DNA of 64,000 nucleotides from Chamaesiphon minutus PCC 6605 (lineage in GTDB: Bacteria; Cyanobacteriota; Cyanobacteriia; Cyanobacteriales; Chamaesiphonaceae), in assembly GCF_000317145.1 (NCBI RefSeq), contig NC_019697.1, positions 3,134,385-3,198,384 of the forward strand, in the 5' to 3' direction. The translations under genes were made by a program, and so were the position numbers. The notes under the pieces are model-generated. The model had not been told where the DNA came from. It made no database searches and saw only the letters and a program-made list of their open reading frames with translations. Of the stretch, positions 26,232 to 35,100 are shown one piece after another (within the stretch, counting starts at the first letter, position 1; each line of letters starts with the position of its first letter).

Positions 26232-27104
26232 ATGAGCGATATCAAAATTGGAATTATTGGTGGTAGCGGACTTTACCAGATGTCCGCTTTAACTAATGTA
26301 CGTGAGGTGAGTGTCGAAACACCTTTTGGTAAACCTTCGGACAATCTTATCGTTGGCGAGCTAGATGGCGTCGAAGTTGCTTTCTTGGCGCGGCACGGAC
26401 GCAATCATCATCTGACGCCTACAGAAGTTCCGTATCGCGCTAATATTTATGCGATGAAACAAATCGGTGTCGAGTACCTGATTTCGGCATCGGCTGTCGG
26501 CTCGTTGCAAGCGGAAGTTAAGCCATTAGATTTAGTATTACCAGACCAATTTATCGATCGCACTAAAAGCCGAACGAGTACTTTTTTTGGCAAGGGAATT
26601 GTCGGTCATATTGCCTTTGGCGATCCGATTTGTCATCAATTATCGGGCGTTTTGGCAGACTCGATCGAGTCGTTAAATTTACCAGATATTAGTTTGCACA
26701 AAGGTGGAACTTATGTGTGTATGGAAGGGCCAGCCTTTTCTACCAAAGCTGAATCTAATATGTATCGAATGCTAGGGGGTACGATTATTGGCATGACTAA
26801 TTTACCCGAAGCAAAATTGGCTAGAGAAGCAGAGATTGCTTATGCCACCTTAGCATTAGCTACTGACTACGATTGTTGGCATCCAGACCATGATAGTGTC
26901 ACTGTGGATATGATAATCGCGAATCTCCACAAAAATGCTAGTAATGCTCAACAGGTAATTCAACAAACAGTGCGAAAACTGAGTGCAAATTTATTTGTTT
27001 CGGATGCACATTCTGCGCTTAAGTATACAATTATCACACCGCTGGACAAGGTACCAGATGCGACCAAGCAGAAGTTGGAATTATTACTGAAAAAATACCT
27101 GTAA
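26232..27104 (+). CDS. mtnP: S-methyl-5'-thioadenosine phosphorylase
   Basis: A 290-residue purine-phosphorylase-fold enzyme that splits methylthioadenosine into adenine and methylthioribose-1-phosphate, the first step of methionine salvage. It starts [17 protein letters not shown], with the phosphate-binding GGSGLY loop. It contains [21 protein letters not shown] (conserved RHG...H), SAVGSLQ, a [18 protein letters not shown] substrate-binding block and [17 protein letters not shown], in which Met and the NLPEA sequence mark the MTAP subfamily. ATDYDCWH provides the Asp that selects adenine over guanine. The length is normal. It is a single gene with its own upstream spacer. Confidence 0.95.
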   Translation: MSDIKIGIIGGSGLYQMSALTNVREVSVETPFGKPSDNLIVGELDGVEVAFLARHGRNHHLTPTEVPYRANIYAMKQIGVEYLISASAVGSLQAEVKPLDLVLPDQFIDRTKSRTSTFFGKGIVGHIAFGDPICHQLSGVLADSIESLNLPDISLHKGGTYVCMEGPAFSTKAESNMYRMLGGTIIGMTNLPEAKLAREAEIAYATLALATDYDCWHPDHDSVTVDMIIANLHKNASNAQQVIQQTVRKLSANLFVSDAHSALKYTIITPLDKVPDATKQKLELLLKKYL

Positions 27105-27237
27105 ATAAGTAGCTGGATGTAAATATTTAGTCAATAAGAATTATCTAAGACCTATATGGCGGGTACCGCTCGCCATACAATTATTTGATATTTACTATTT
27201 AGTAAATAACAGATGAGGGCAAGTAGATTTAAAACAG

Positions 27238-27269
27238 AGGTAGGGGCAATTCATGAATTGCCCCTACCT
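27238..27269. repeat. perfect 32-bp palindrome (GGTAGGGGCAATTCA type), copy 2
   Basis: The halves 27238-27253 and 27254-27269 are exact reverse complements. This is a second copy of the element at 17533-17574. It lies between mtnP and the convergent secreted-protein gene, so it may also help end transcription from both sides. A second short repeat GATCGACCCGTCAGGGTCGATTC follows (about 27287-27307). Confidence 0.9.
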
Positions 27270-27323
27270 TTATTTTATAATTATCGATCGACCCGTCAGG
27301 GTCGATTCAAATCTACAACAATA

Positions 27324-27776
27324 TTACTTAGCTGCTGGTGTTGTAGTTGTGGGTACGGTGGTTGTTGGTACAGTTGTCGAAGGCATTGCAGTTGTGGGTA
27401 ATACTGTTTTGGTAGCGGTACCAGCCTTTTTCTTAAGAGTTGCCGCTGCCGCAGTCTTTTTCGCCTTACATTTAGCGTGTTCTCTAACAGGTAAAGTTGT
27501 AGGATCGATCTTCTGGGTACCAACAACCAATGTCTTGTACTTGCCCGCACCATCGACTAGAGCTTCGCCACAAGTATTGGCTGCGACATCTTGGCGTTTG
27601 ACTGGTTTGTTTTTGGCATTAGTCCCCTGGATCGGATACTTTTGCTTTGCTGTTAAGCCAGTTACTACCACTTGGTTTTTACTAGTTTTATAAACTTCAG
27701 CAGAAGCGATCGATCCGTGAGTTATGGCTAGTAATGCGGCGATCGCAACAGCAGAAATTGAGAATTTGGTGGACAT
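27324..27776 (-). CDS. secreted hypothetical protein with Thr/Pro-rich tail
   Basis: A 150-residue protein with a signal peptide (SISAVAIAALLAITHGSIASA, cleavage after ASA). The mature domain has two cysteines, NTCGEALVDG and AKCKAKK, which could form a disulfide, and an extended low-complexity tail of Lys/Ala followed by PTT-x-VP repeats (about 125-150). The tail looks like a flexible cell-wall or surface linker. I do not recognise a family and no enzyme motif is visible. It is encoded 65 bases after sat on the same strand, but no functional link to sulfate activation is evident. Confidence 0.75.
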   Translation of the reverse strand: MSTKFSISAVAIAALLAITHGSIASAEVYKTSKNQVVVTGLTAKQKYPIQGTNAKNKPVKRQDVAANTCGEALVDGAGKYKTLVVGTQKIDPTTLPVREHAKCKAKKTAAAATLKKKAGTATKTVLPTTAMPSTTVPTTTVPTTTTPAAK

Positions 27777-27841
27777 ATTGTTATTAATTTTTACTGGGTT
27801 GATAAGTTGGTAGATGCTGCCTGCTAGTCGTGCATTCCCAC

Positions 27842-29011
27842 CTATGTGTTCCCTTGCATGGCACGAATCAATTCGGCGGCAACTTCTGGACGCGAAAATT
27901 CTGGTGGTGGTAGTTCGCCTTTGCGTAGCAGTTCGCGGACTTTCGTTCCTGACAAATGCACTCGTTGTTCGGGAGTACTGGGACTGGTTTTGGTAGTTGC
28001 CATCGATTTGGTAACTTTGCAGTAGAACGCGTGCTCGAACATCATTGGCGTAATGCCGAGTTCGCCTGGTTCAAATTCGCTAAAAATATATTGAGCGTCG
28101 TAGGTACCATAGTAGTCACCGACACCTGCATGATCGCGACCGACGATAAAATGGGTACAACCGTAATTTTTGCGAATTAGAGCGTGGAAAATAGCTTCGC
28201 GCGGCCCAGCATAACGCATGGCAGCGGGATTGATACCCAGAATTACGCGATCGCTAGGATAGTAATGTTCTAAGATGATCTCGTAGCAACGCATCCGCAC
28301 ATCTGCGGGGATGTCATCTTCCTTCGTCGCGCCGACTAAGGGATGCAAGAACAAACCATCGACGGTTTCCATCGCACACTTTTGGATGTATTCATGCGCG
28401 CGGTGAATCGGGTTGCGGGTTTGAAATCCGACGATCGTATTCCAGCCTTTGGCTTGGAACTGCGCGCGGGAGGCCGCAGGATCGATTTGATAAGTGGGAA
28501 ATTGCGGATGTGCTTCGCGTTCTAATAACCAGACTGCACCCGCTAAATTAACATTACCTTGGTCGTAAACGACTTTGACGCCGGGATGCTTTTCGTCATC
28601 CGTGCGGTAGACATTAATCGCCTCTTGTTTCTTGTCGTAAGTATATTTTTCCGATAGCTCTAACACGCCGACAAATCGACCCGTGTTATCATCCAAACGC
28701 ACGAGCGAGCCGATTTCTAAAGGTGCGGCTACAGCTTCAGTAACTGAAAGTGTAATCGGAATCGACCAAGGCAATCCATTCGCCAACCGCATGTTGGGGA
28801 CGACGTTGTTATAGTCTGCTTCTGGCATAAACCCAGTCAGTGGACTAAATGCACCGATCGCAATCATAACTAGATCGGAAAATGCCCGTTCGTCTAATTC
28901 GACTCTAGGTAAATGTTCGGCTTTACTTAGAAATTCGGCTTTTTGAGCGGGGGTGGCGATGCGATTCACCAATTCACCACCGTGAGGTGCAATACCAGAA
29001 CGCTGACTCAA
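27842..29011 (-). CDS. sat: sulfate adenylyltransferase (ATP sulfurylase)
   Basis: This 389-residue enzyme makes adenosine phosphosulfate from ATP and sulfate, the entry step of assimilatory sulfate reduction. The active-site motif [15 protein letters not shown] (about residues 196-210) contains the TxxH/RNP-type nucleotide-binding signature, and [12 protein letters not shown] (about 287-298) is the second catalytic block. The N-terminal PUA-like domain starts with the family-typical [11 protein letters not shown]-like sequence (here [11 protein letters not shown]). It has no fused APS kinase domain, as usual in cyanobacteria. The start codon is TTG at 29009-29011, with GAGGGAAG about 10 bases upstream. 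Confidence 0.95.
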   Translation of the reverse strand: MSQRSGIAPHGGELVNRIATPAQKAEFLSKAEHLPRVELDERAFSDLVMIAIGAFSPLTGFMPEADYNNVVPNMRLANGLPWSIPITLSVTEAVAAPLEIGSLVRLDDNTGRFVGVLELSEKYTYDKKQEAINVYRTDDEKHPGVKVVYDQGNVNLAGAVWLLEREAHPQFPTYQIDPAASRAQFQAKGWNTIVGFQTRNPIHRAHEYIQKCAMETVDGLFLHPLVGATKEDDIPADVRMRCYEIILEHYYPSDRVILGINPAAMRYAGPREAIFHALIRKNYGCTHFIVGRDHAGVGDYYGTYDAQYIFSEFEPGELGITPMMFEHAFYCKVTKSMATTKTSPSTPEQRVHLSGTKVRELLRKGELPPPEFSRPEVAAELIRAMQGNT

Positions 29012-29173
29012 ACTAACTTCCCTCGCAATTGTTACGTATTTTTATCATTTACTTTAGCAGCTTTAGGGGACGGGAGGGTGGATGGGTGGACTGTAACACC
29101 GTAGGATAGGTGGATGGGCAGTTTCAGACACGGAAACAAAAATGCAAAAACCTTGGTGCTTAGTCTTCAACCG

Positions 29174-29221
29174 CCCTGAAATGAATTTCGGGCTAACGAC
29201 GAAAGTTCACTTAAGTGAACT
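29174..29221. repeat. two-hairpin dispersed repeat, copy 3
   Basis: GCCCTGAAATGAATTTCGGGC (29173-29193, near perfect) and AGTTCACTTAAGTGAACT (29204-29221, perfect) repeat the architecture at 11184 and 15981. The sequences of both stems differ from the other copies, but pairing is kept. Confidence 0.65.
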
Positions 29222-29300
29222 AAGAGATTTTTATGCTGTTGTATAAAACCATATTGGGAGAGTGGGATAATGGGGGTCTCTTGCGTCCAAACTTTCTACT

Positions 29301-29324
29301 CACTATTCACTATTCACTATTCAC
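29301..29324. repeat. CACTATT heptamer tandem array
   Basis: Three full CACTATT units and a partial fourth lie in direct order, followed by CCCAACTCCC. It is one of at least six different seven-base units that form tandem arrays in this window. Confidence 0.85.
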
Positions 29325-29386
29325 TCCCAACTCCCTACTTCCTCTATGATTTAAAATAGAAGAGCATAGCTCGCAGGTGATGAATT

Positions 29387-30004
29387 ATGGAACGACGATT
29401 GACCGCGCAGCAACTAGAGCAAATTGTGGGCGAAGTCGGACGATTGGCCGATCGACAGCAAGCAGAATTAGATCGATCGGAAGTTCAGAAAATCCTCCAA
29501 GAATTGAATTTACCGCCAGAACTGCTCGACGAAGCGATGGTGCAAGTGCAGCGCAAAGAGGCTTTAGCACGGCAACAGCAGCGGAATCGGGGCATTGCGA
29601 TCGCGAGTATTGCGGCGTTAGTCGCGATCGTCATTGGGACTGGTATGTTCTTCCAAACTCGATCGAGTTCGCTAGCAAAAATTACTGCCACTCAAGATCG
29701 GATTACCTTGGTTCAAGATAATGGTGAAAATCTGCAAGCAGTCGATCGCGGCGCGGCGATCGCCTATCGAGTTACGCTCAATGATGCACCTGTCGGCGAG
29801 ACATTGAATCTTACCTGCAATTGGCTCGATCCTACTGGTAAAGTTGTCCACACCAATCGTTACGACACCAAAAATATTACTACTCCCGTCTGGAACACTC
29901 AATGTCGTTACCAATTACCTGCTAATGCAGCGACTGGAGCATGGATAGTTCAAATGAAAGTCGGCGATCGTATTATCGAACAATCGCCATTTGATGTCAA
30001 CTAA
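29387..30004 (+). CDS. single-pass membrane protein cotranscribed with asparagine-synthetase-like gene
   Basis: A 205-residue protein with a helical, acidic cytoplasmic N-terminus (about 1-65, likely coiled coil), one membrane helix (GIAIASIAALVAIVIGTGMFF, about 69-89) and a C-terminal extracytoplasmic domain of about 110 residues with beta-rich character (VAYRVTLNDAPVGETLNLTC; two cysteines in CNWLDP and QCRYQL). The stop codon overlaps the start of the next gene by one base (TAATG), which indicates translational coupling. I do not recognise the family. The tight coupling suggests that it anchors or assists the asparagine-synthetase-like enzyme. Confidence 0.8.
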   Translation: MERRLTAQQLEQIVGEVGRLADRQQAELDRSEVQKILQELNLPPELLDEAMVQVQRKEALARQQQRNRGIAIASIAALVAIVIGTGMFFQTRSSSLAKITATQDRITLVQDNGENLQAVDRGAAIAYRVTLNDAPVGETLNLTCNWLDPTGKVVHTNRYDTKNITTPVWNTQCRYQLPANAATGAWIVQMKVGDRIIEQSPFDVN

Positions 30005-31668
30005 TGGGTCAAAATTTCAATAGTGGTATCGTAATTGGATCGGGGCAACTAGTTGGTTATTGGGGACAGATCGATCGATCTCATTTACTTACAAGTCTAC
30101 TTCAGGCACCCGTTCGACCATTAGGCAAGCTACCACTAGGCTGCTCTGCTTCAGGACTAGATCTAGACTGCTGGGTGAGATTGCAAGATAAAAATCTAAT
30201 TTTGGGTCGAGAACCTTTCGGGCGGATGCCGTTATATTGGACGGAAAGCGATCGAGTAATTTGGTTTAGTACTCACTTGCAATTATTGTTACCACTATTA
30301 GATCGATCGGCAATCGATGTAGCAGGTTTTTATGGCTATAGTTGCTGTTCTTATGTTCCGACACCATTAACACCGATTAGTGGTATTCAGGCAGTCGCCG
30401 CAGGCACGGAAATATCGCTATCCTTGGAGACTTTTACGCCAGTTACAGTTACTAAAAATTGCTGGCAACATTCACCTCAACAACTGACTGACGAACCCAC
30501 TGCGATCGATCGGTTGCAAGGTTTATTACAATCTGCCGTCGAATGTCAAATTCAAGATTTATCAGATGCACCCGTCGGCGTTCTTTTATCTGGCGGATTG
30601 GATTCTTCGATCGTCACCGCACTTTTAGTTAAAAATGGCATCAAAGTTCGTGCTTATTCCCTCGACTTTGGCGAAGCGGGAATTTCTGAATATCCTTATG
30701 CCGAGCAGGTAGCGAGTTATCTCCAGATTCCCCTAATTAAAGTACCTGTCAGCCCCAAACTAGTACGTCGATCGTTAGATGCTACCGTTCGCGCGCTAGA
30801 CTCGCCCTATGGCGATGGCGTCACAGTGCCGCTGTACCTACTCTGTCAAGCCGCCAGCCGAGAAGTATCCGTAATTTTCAATGGGGAAGGCGGCGATCAA
30901 CTATTTGCGGGTTGGACGAATAAACCCCTGATTGCGGCGAGTATGTATGGGGGCAGTCCCGATCTCATCGAGCCATATCTCCAGACATTTCATCGGCTCT
31001 ACGGCTACGAGAGTCAATCTTTTCAGCCGCAGATCCTCGATCGAATTGAGTCCTTATCGCCCGCAAATTGGCTCGGTGACGCGCTAGATTCCCAGCGTGC
31101 CCCCGAACTGCTCCACCGCCTGCGACGTGCCAGCCTGATGCTCAAAGGTGCCCAAAATATCCATCCCCGCGCGACTAATTTGGCGCGTTGGCATGGCTTA
31201 AAAGTGCGATCGATCTTCTGCGATTTACCTTTAGCCCAATGGACGTTTGGCGTCTCTGGCACCCTCCATCTCCAAGGTGCCTGCGAAAAATACATCCTCA
31301 AGCGCGCAGTCGAACATCTGCTCCCACCCGAAATTGTCTGGCGCACGAAACGCGGGATGGGCGTACCGCTGACAGCATGGTTATTTCAGGAATTATGGTC
31401 GGATCTGGGCACATGGTTGAATCCACGAGTCTTGGAACGAGCGGGATATTGGCAACTAGATATTGCAGCCAGATTAGTCAGCGGCAAGTTTGGCGGCACG
31501 CTCCAAGGTCGGCGGATTGGGGAGATATTATGGTTAATTATTATGTGGGAGCAGTGGCGGATTCAGGTATTAGGAGAACCGCCAACGAGTAAAAGTTGGC
31601 GTCATCCGTTTTGGCTACCGCAACCGCTCTGGCGATTGCTCCAGAACCTTAAGTTAATTGATAATTGA
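30004..31668 (+). CDS. asparagine synthetase B-like protein lacking the glutaminase cysteine
   Basis: The 554-residue protein has the AsnB layout: an N-terminal glutaminase-like fold (about 1-190) and a C-terminal ATP-pyrophosphatase domain with the PP-loop GVLLSGGLDSSIVTAL and later NGEGGDQLFAGW. In true AsnB the residue after Met is the catalytic Cys; here the protein starts MGQNFNSG, so glutamine hydrolysis by this domain is not expected. The synthetase half keeps its ATP-binding residues. Such proteins often form amide or lactam bonds on specialised substrates. It follows the membrane protein gene with a one-base overlap. A general asparagine synthetase role is therefore unlikely, and the substrate is unknown. 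Confidence 0.87.
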   Translation: MGQNFNSGIVIGSGQLVGYWGQIDRSHLLTSLLQAPVRPLGKLPLGCSASGLDLDCWVRLQDKNLILGREPFGRMPLYWTESDRVIWFSTHLQLLLPLLDRSAIDVAGFYGYSCCSYVPTPLTPISGIQAVAAGTEISLSLETFTPVTVTKNCWQHSPQQLTDEPTAIDRLQGLLQSAVECQIQDLSDAPVGVLLSGGLDSSIVTALLVKNGIKVRAYSLDFGEAGISEYPYAEQVASYLQIPLIKVPVSPKLVRRSLDATVRALDSPYGDGVTVPLYLLCQAASREVSVIFNGEGGDQLFAGWTNKPLIAASMYGGSPDLIEPYLQTFHRLYGYESQSFQPQILDRIESLSPANWLGDALDSQRAPELLHRLRRASLMLKGAQNIHPRATNLARWHGLKVRSIFCDLPLAQWTFGVSGTLHLQGACEKYILKRAVEHLLPPEIVWRTKRGMGVPLTAWLFQELWSDLGTWLNPRVLERAGYWQLDIAARLVSGKFGGTLQGRRIGEILWLIIMWEQWRIQVLGEPPTSKSWRHPFWLPQPLWRLLQNLKLIDN

Positions 31669-32129
31669 TAATTGGGTTATTAGTGAATCGATTGCCGAAG
31701 GACTTTGGGCATTCTTAATAATCGGCATTACATGCTTGAATCGCTATTCTCGGAGTATTGGTAAATATGCGGTTCGATCGGGAATTAGATCGAGCATTTT
31801 GATTAGCGATCGAGGTTATCTAGATTTTTTCTCACTTTTTAAATAAATAGTTAGCTCTTGAGAGATAAATTTTTATGTATTGATATGTCGATCGATCCCA
31901 GATAATCGATCGCCAGATGCCCATACGCGATCGCCGGACATATTAGAGAACGGCTATAAATTCTAACAAAGCAACTGGCTTTCCTAAAATACGTCTTAAT
32001 GAGTAACTGAGTTTGCATTAGCAAACATTGCTAAGGAGATCGCAATAAGTTTAAAGCGATGATTAAAGCGATCGCATAAAAAACAGGAGCAATTTATAAG
32101 TTGCTCCTGTTGTTGTTAATAGCAACTAA
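31669..32129. other. convergent intergenic region
   Basis: About 460 bases between two convergent genes. The only clear structure is the minus-strand terminator at 32077-32110. A TTGATAATTGATAATTGGG stretch follows the stop of the asparagine-synthetase-like gene. No supportable reading frame was found. Confidence 0.55.
32077..32110 (-). terminator. rho-independent terminator of the RTX nuclease gene
   Basis: On the minus strand ACAGGAGCAA (32110-32101) pairs with TTGCTCCTGT (32092-32083) around a short AT loop and is followed by six T. It lies just after the stop codon at 32130. Confidence 0.88.
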
Positions 32130-35100
32130 TTAGAACAACGAGAAACTATTATTAGTCAAAGCAGGGAGACCGACTAATTGAGCGATGCGGACTTGGGCAG
32201 CACCGCCAACTCCATCAGCATCGAAGGATAACACGCCAGAGTTATTGTTGTAGATAAATCGGTGGTCGGCTGTGGATGCAGACGATCCGATCGTGAATCG
32301 GGAAGCAGCCAAGACTCCTAACGCATCATTAACACCAAAACCGGAACGGGAGATACTAAATCGATCTTGTCCCACCACGAAGTCATTGATTTTGTCATAA
32401 CCTTCATTGGCAGCATAGTAAACAAAAGTATCGTTACCCGCACCGCCAAAGAGTAAATCGACTCCAGCACCACCAATAATAAAATCATTACCGCCGCCAC
32501 CATTAATAATGTCATTACCCGCATTACCAAAGAGGGTATCGCTACCATTGGTACCGACTTGGTTGTCAGTTCCAGGATTGCCACCAATCGGCTTGAGATT
32601 CAATCCAGCTAAGACCGGATCGTGGTCGGAGGAACGGAATCGATCGAGTCGATACAGGCTAGTATCATTGCGAGCCTCGGCGGCACCTTCACCCGTGGAG
32701 AGAATATCATCGTTATAGTCCAACACGATCGGCTCGGAGGAGTTGATATTCCACTTGGCAGCACCCGTGACTTGAGCCAGCAGGCTAGATGTGACTAGGG
32801 CGTGGTCGAGGGAGCCTGTCTGACCATCAAAGACGAAGGAATCGCTCGTAGTATTCAGCTTGGTTAAGCCACCAGCGCGGAGGATATCGATCGGATCTTC
32901 TTCGTTGTAGGCATTGAGATCGCCTAATACCATCACATCGCTGTCGCCAGAAGCGGTTTGCATTTGGCTGACGAAGTTGAGGAGGGCGGTAGATTGGACT
33001 TTGCGGGTAGCATTATAAGCTCCCTGTCCGTCATTTTGGTCTAAGTCGGCTCCAGTTGCCCCAGTGGCACTCTTAGACTTAAAGTGGTTGACGATGGGGG
33101 TAAACTTTTCGCCAGAGGCATTGTTAATGAATGTTTGAGCTAGAGGCGGACGACCGAGAGAGGTAAATGCCGGATCGTTGAAATAGACGGCATTACCAAC
33201 GGGAGTAACCGCACCAGGCTTGTAGATGAAGGCGACCTTAATTTCATCGGTACCAGGGCTACCAGTGGTATTTGCCAGTTTGATATAGTCGTAGGTGTTA
33301 GATCCGATCGCTGCATTCAAGCCATTCACCAGATCGACGATCGCCGAATTAGTCCCATCGCCATCGTTTTCCATCTCGATCAGACCGACGACATCGGCAT
33401 TCAAATCTTTGATGGCTGAGATGATTTTATCGCGCTGACGGCTAAACTCAACTGGACTATCCGCACCCCGCGAAGTCGGGAAACCACCGCCCGCACCATC
33501 GCCGTTGAAATAGTTGAGGACGTTGAAACTACCAACTTTAATACCACCGCCGACATCGGGCAAGGCCGGACGCGGTTCGTAGTTGAAAACTGGTGCTTGA
33601 GTGGGTTGAATTCGGTAGTTGCTAAAGCCAAATCCCAGCACGCCAGTCAGTCCGGTAGTCGTGCTACCAATGCGGAGGGTATCGTTAGCCGGATTTGCGT
33701 CGGTGGTGTCGATATAGGGGACATCGCTGAGATTAGACAAGGTACTACCATCATCTAAGAGAATCCGACGGCGATTGTTGAGATCTTGTTGAGCAGTTAC
33801 CGCCGCAACGTTGCTCGTTCCTGTCGAAGTTGTACCCGATGCGCTCGCATCGTTGGGATCGATGATGTTGGTCGGATTGAATAAGCGACCGTCAGCAGCT
33901 AGGGAAACTTCCCCAAAGCGACCTAAGTTAAAGACTTCAGTAACGGTGAGGGTTTCGGGGATGGTAATTAACATCCCTTCATAGCGTTCTAAATCGCCCA
34001 CAGTAGCCAACGGCAGATCTAGGACGGTGGGCGTAACCAACGCCTGTTGTCCGGTTGCCAGGACGCTGACATCGGCTGCTGTTGTCGGTGTAATTACCGC
34101 TTGGTTGAAGGAGGGAGTAGAAGCATTTTCGGCAACTGTCCCCGTGACGCGCACTTTGTCGCCGACATTCACCGCCGTGAGGGAGTTAACAAAAATCCCC
34201 TCAGATGTGAGCGGATTGCCATCGGCATCGCTATCTTCTTCTTGAAGATAAAAGCCGCCGAGTTGTCCGGTGCCTTGGAAGTCGCCGACGACAATTCCTT
34301 CGATCGTGAATATTCCCGCCGTAGCGGCTGCGCCACTACCTTGAATATCGCTAATCCGTGGTGGCACGATAACTTCAAATAGGCCAACAGTTTTACTGAT
34401 TTCGTTGGCGGTGATGAGCAAAGGCTTGCCCGTGGGGCTATCAGCGGCAGAGACAAATGTCAGCCCTTCGACCCCGACATCTTCCGGTGTGTTGATGTAC
34501 TGAATAAAAGTGGGCGCGATCGGATTGGTAACGTCATAAACCATGACATCCCCGGTTCGTTCTAGTCCAATAAAGGCGTAAGTGCGATTGTTAATGACAC
34601 CAACGACCACACCTTCCGGTTCTGGGCCTTTATTGTCGCTGCGGGTATCAAAGCTGGCAGCCGATCCATCGGAGTTAAATAACGTTGGGGTTTTAGTCGC
34701 AGTAATTTGCTCGAATCGATCGCCGCTATCGAAAACCAAACCACCACTCGAATTCCAAATCGAAAAGGATCTCGCACCCAAGGCTTCAATCCGATCGAAG
34801 TCCCCATCGCCATCGGTGTCGCCCGTGGCGTTGGTTAGCTGCAATCGGCCTAGATTGGCATTCTGCTTTAATGTCGCGGCGTTAGGAAAGGCTGTCGGAT
34901 CTAAAACATATCCTGCCGCACCGACCCGAATTTCTTCACTAAACCCAGTGTAGTCGCGCGCATCACCTTCATTGGCGGTGATGTAGTAAGTTTGACCGTT
35001 GACGGTGTAGCTAGCGATCGCGTCGGGTTGATACAAACCAAAAACGGGCCAGTTCTGGATATTGATTTTACCCGCGCTACTAGTCAAATCCCGATCGCTC

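Larger units (their letters stand above)
29012..29386. other. intergenic region with several repeats
   Basis: About 375 bases between divergent sat and the next gene. It contains copy 3 of the two-hairpin repeat (29174-29221) and a CACTATT heptamer array (29301-29324). Near 29081-29120 there is also a GGGTGGA/GGATAGGTGGATGGG stretch with loose repetition. No reading frame is convincing. The sat promoter must be at its left end. Confidence 0.6.
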
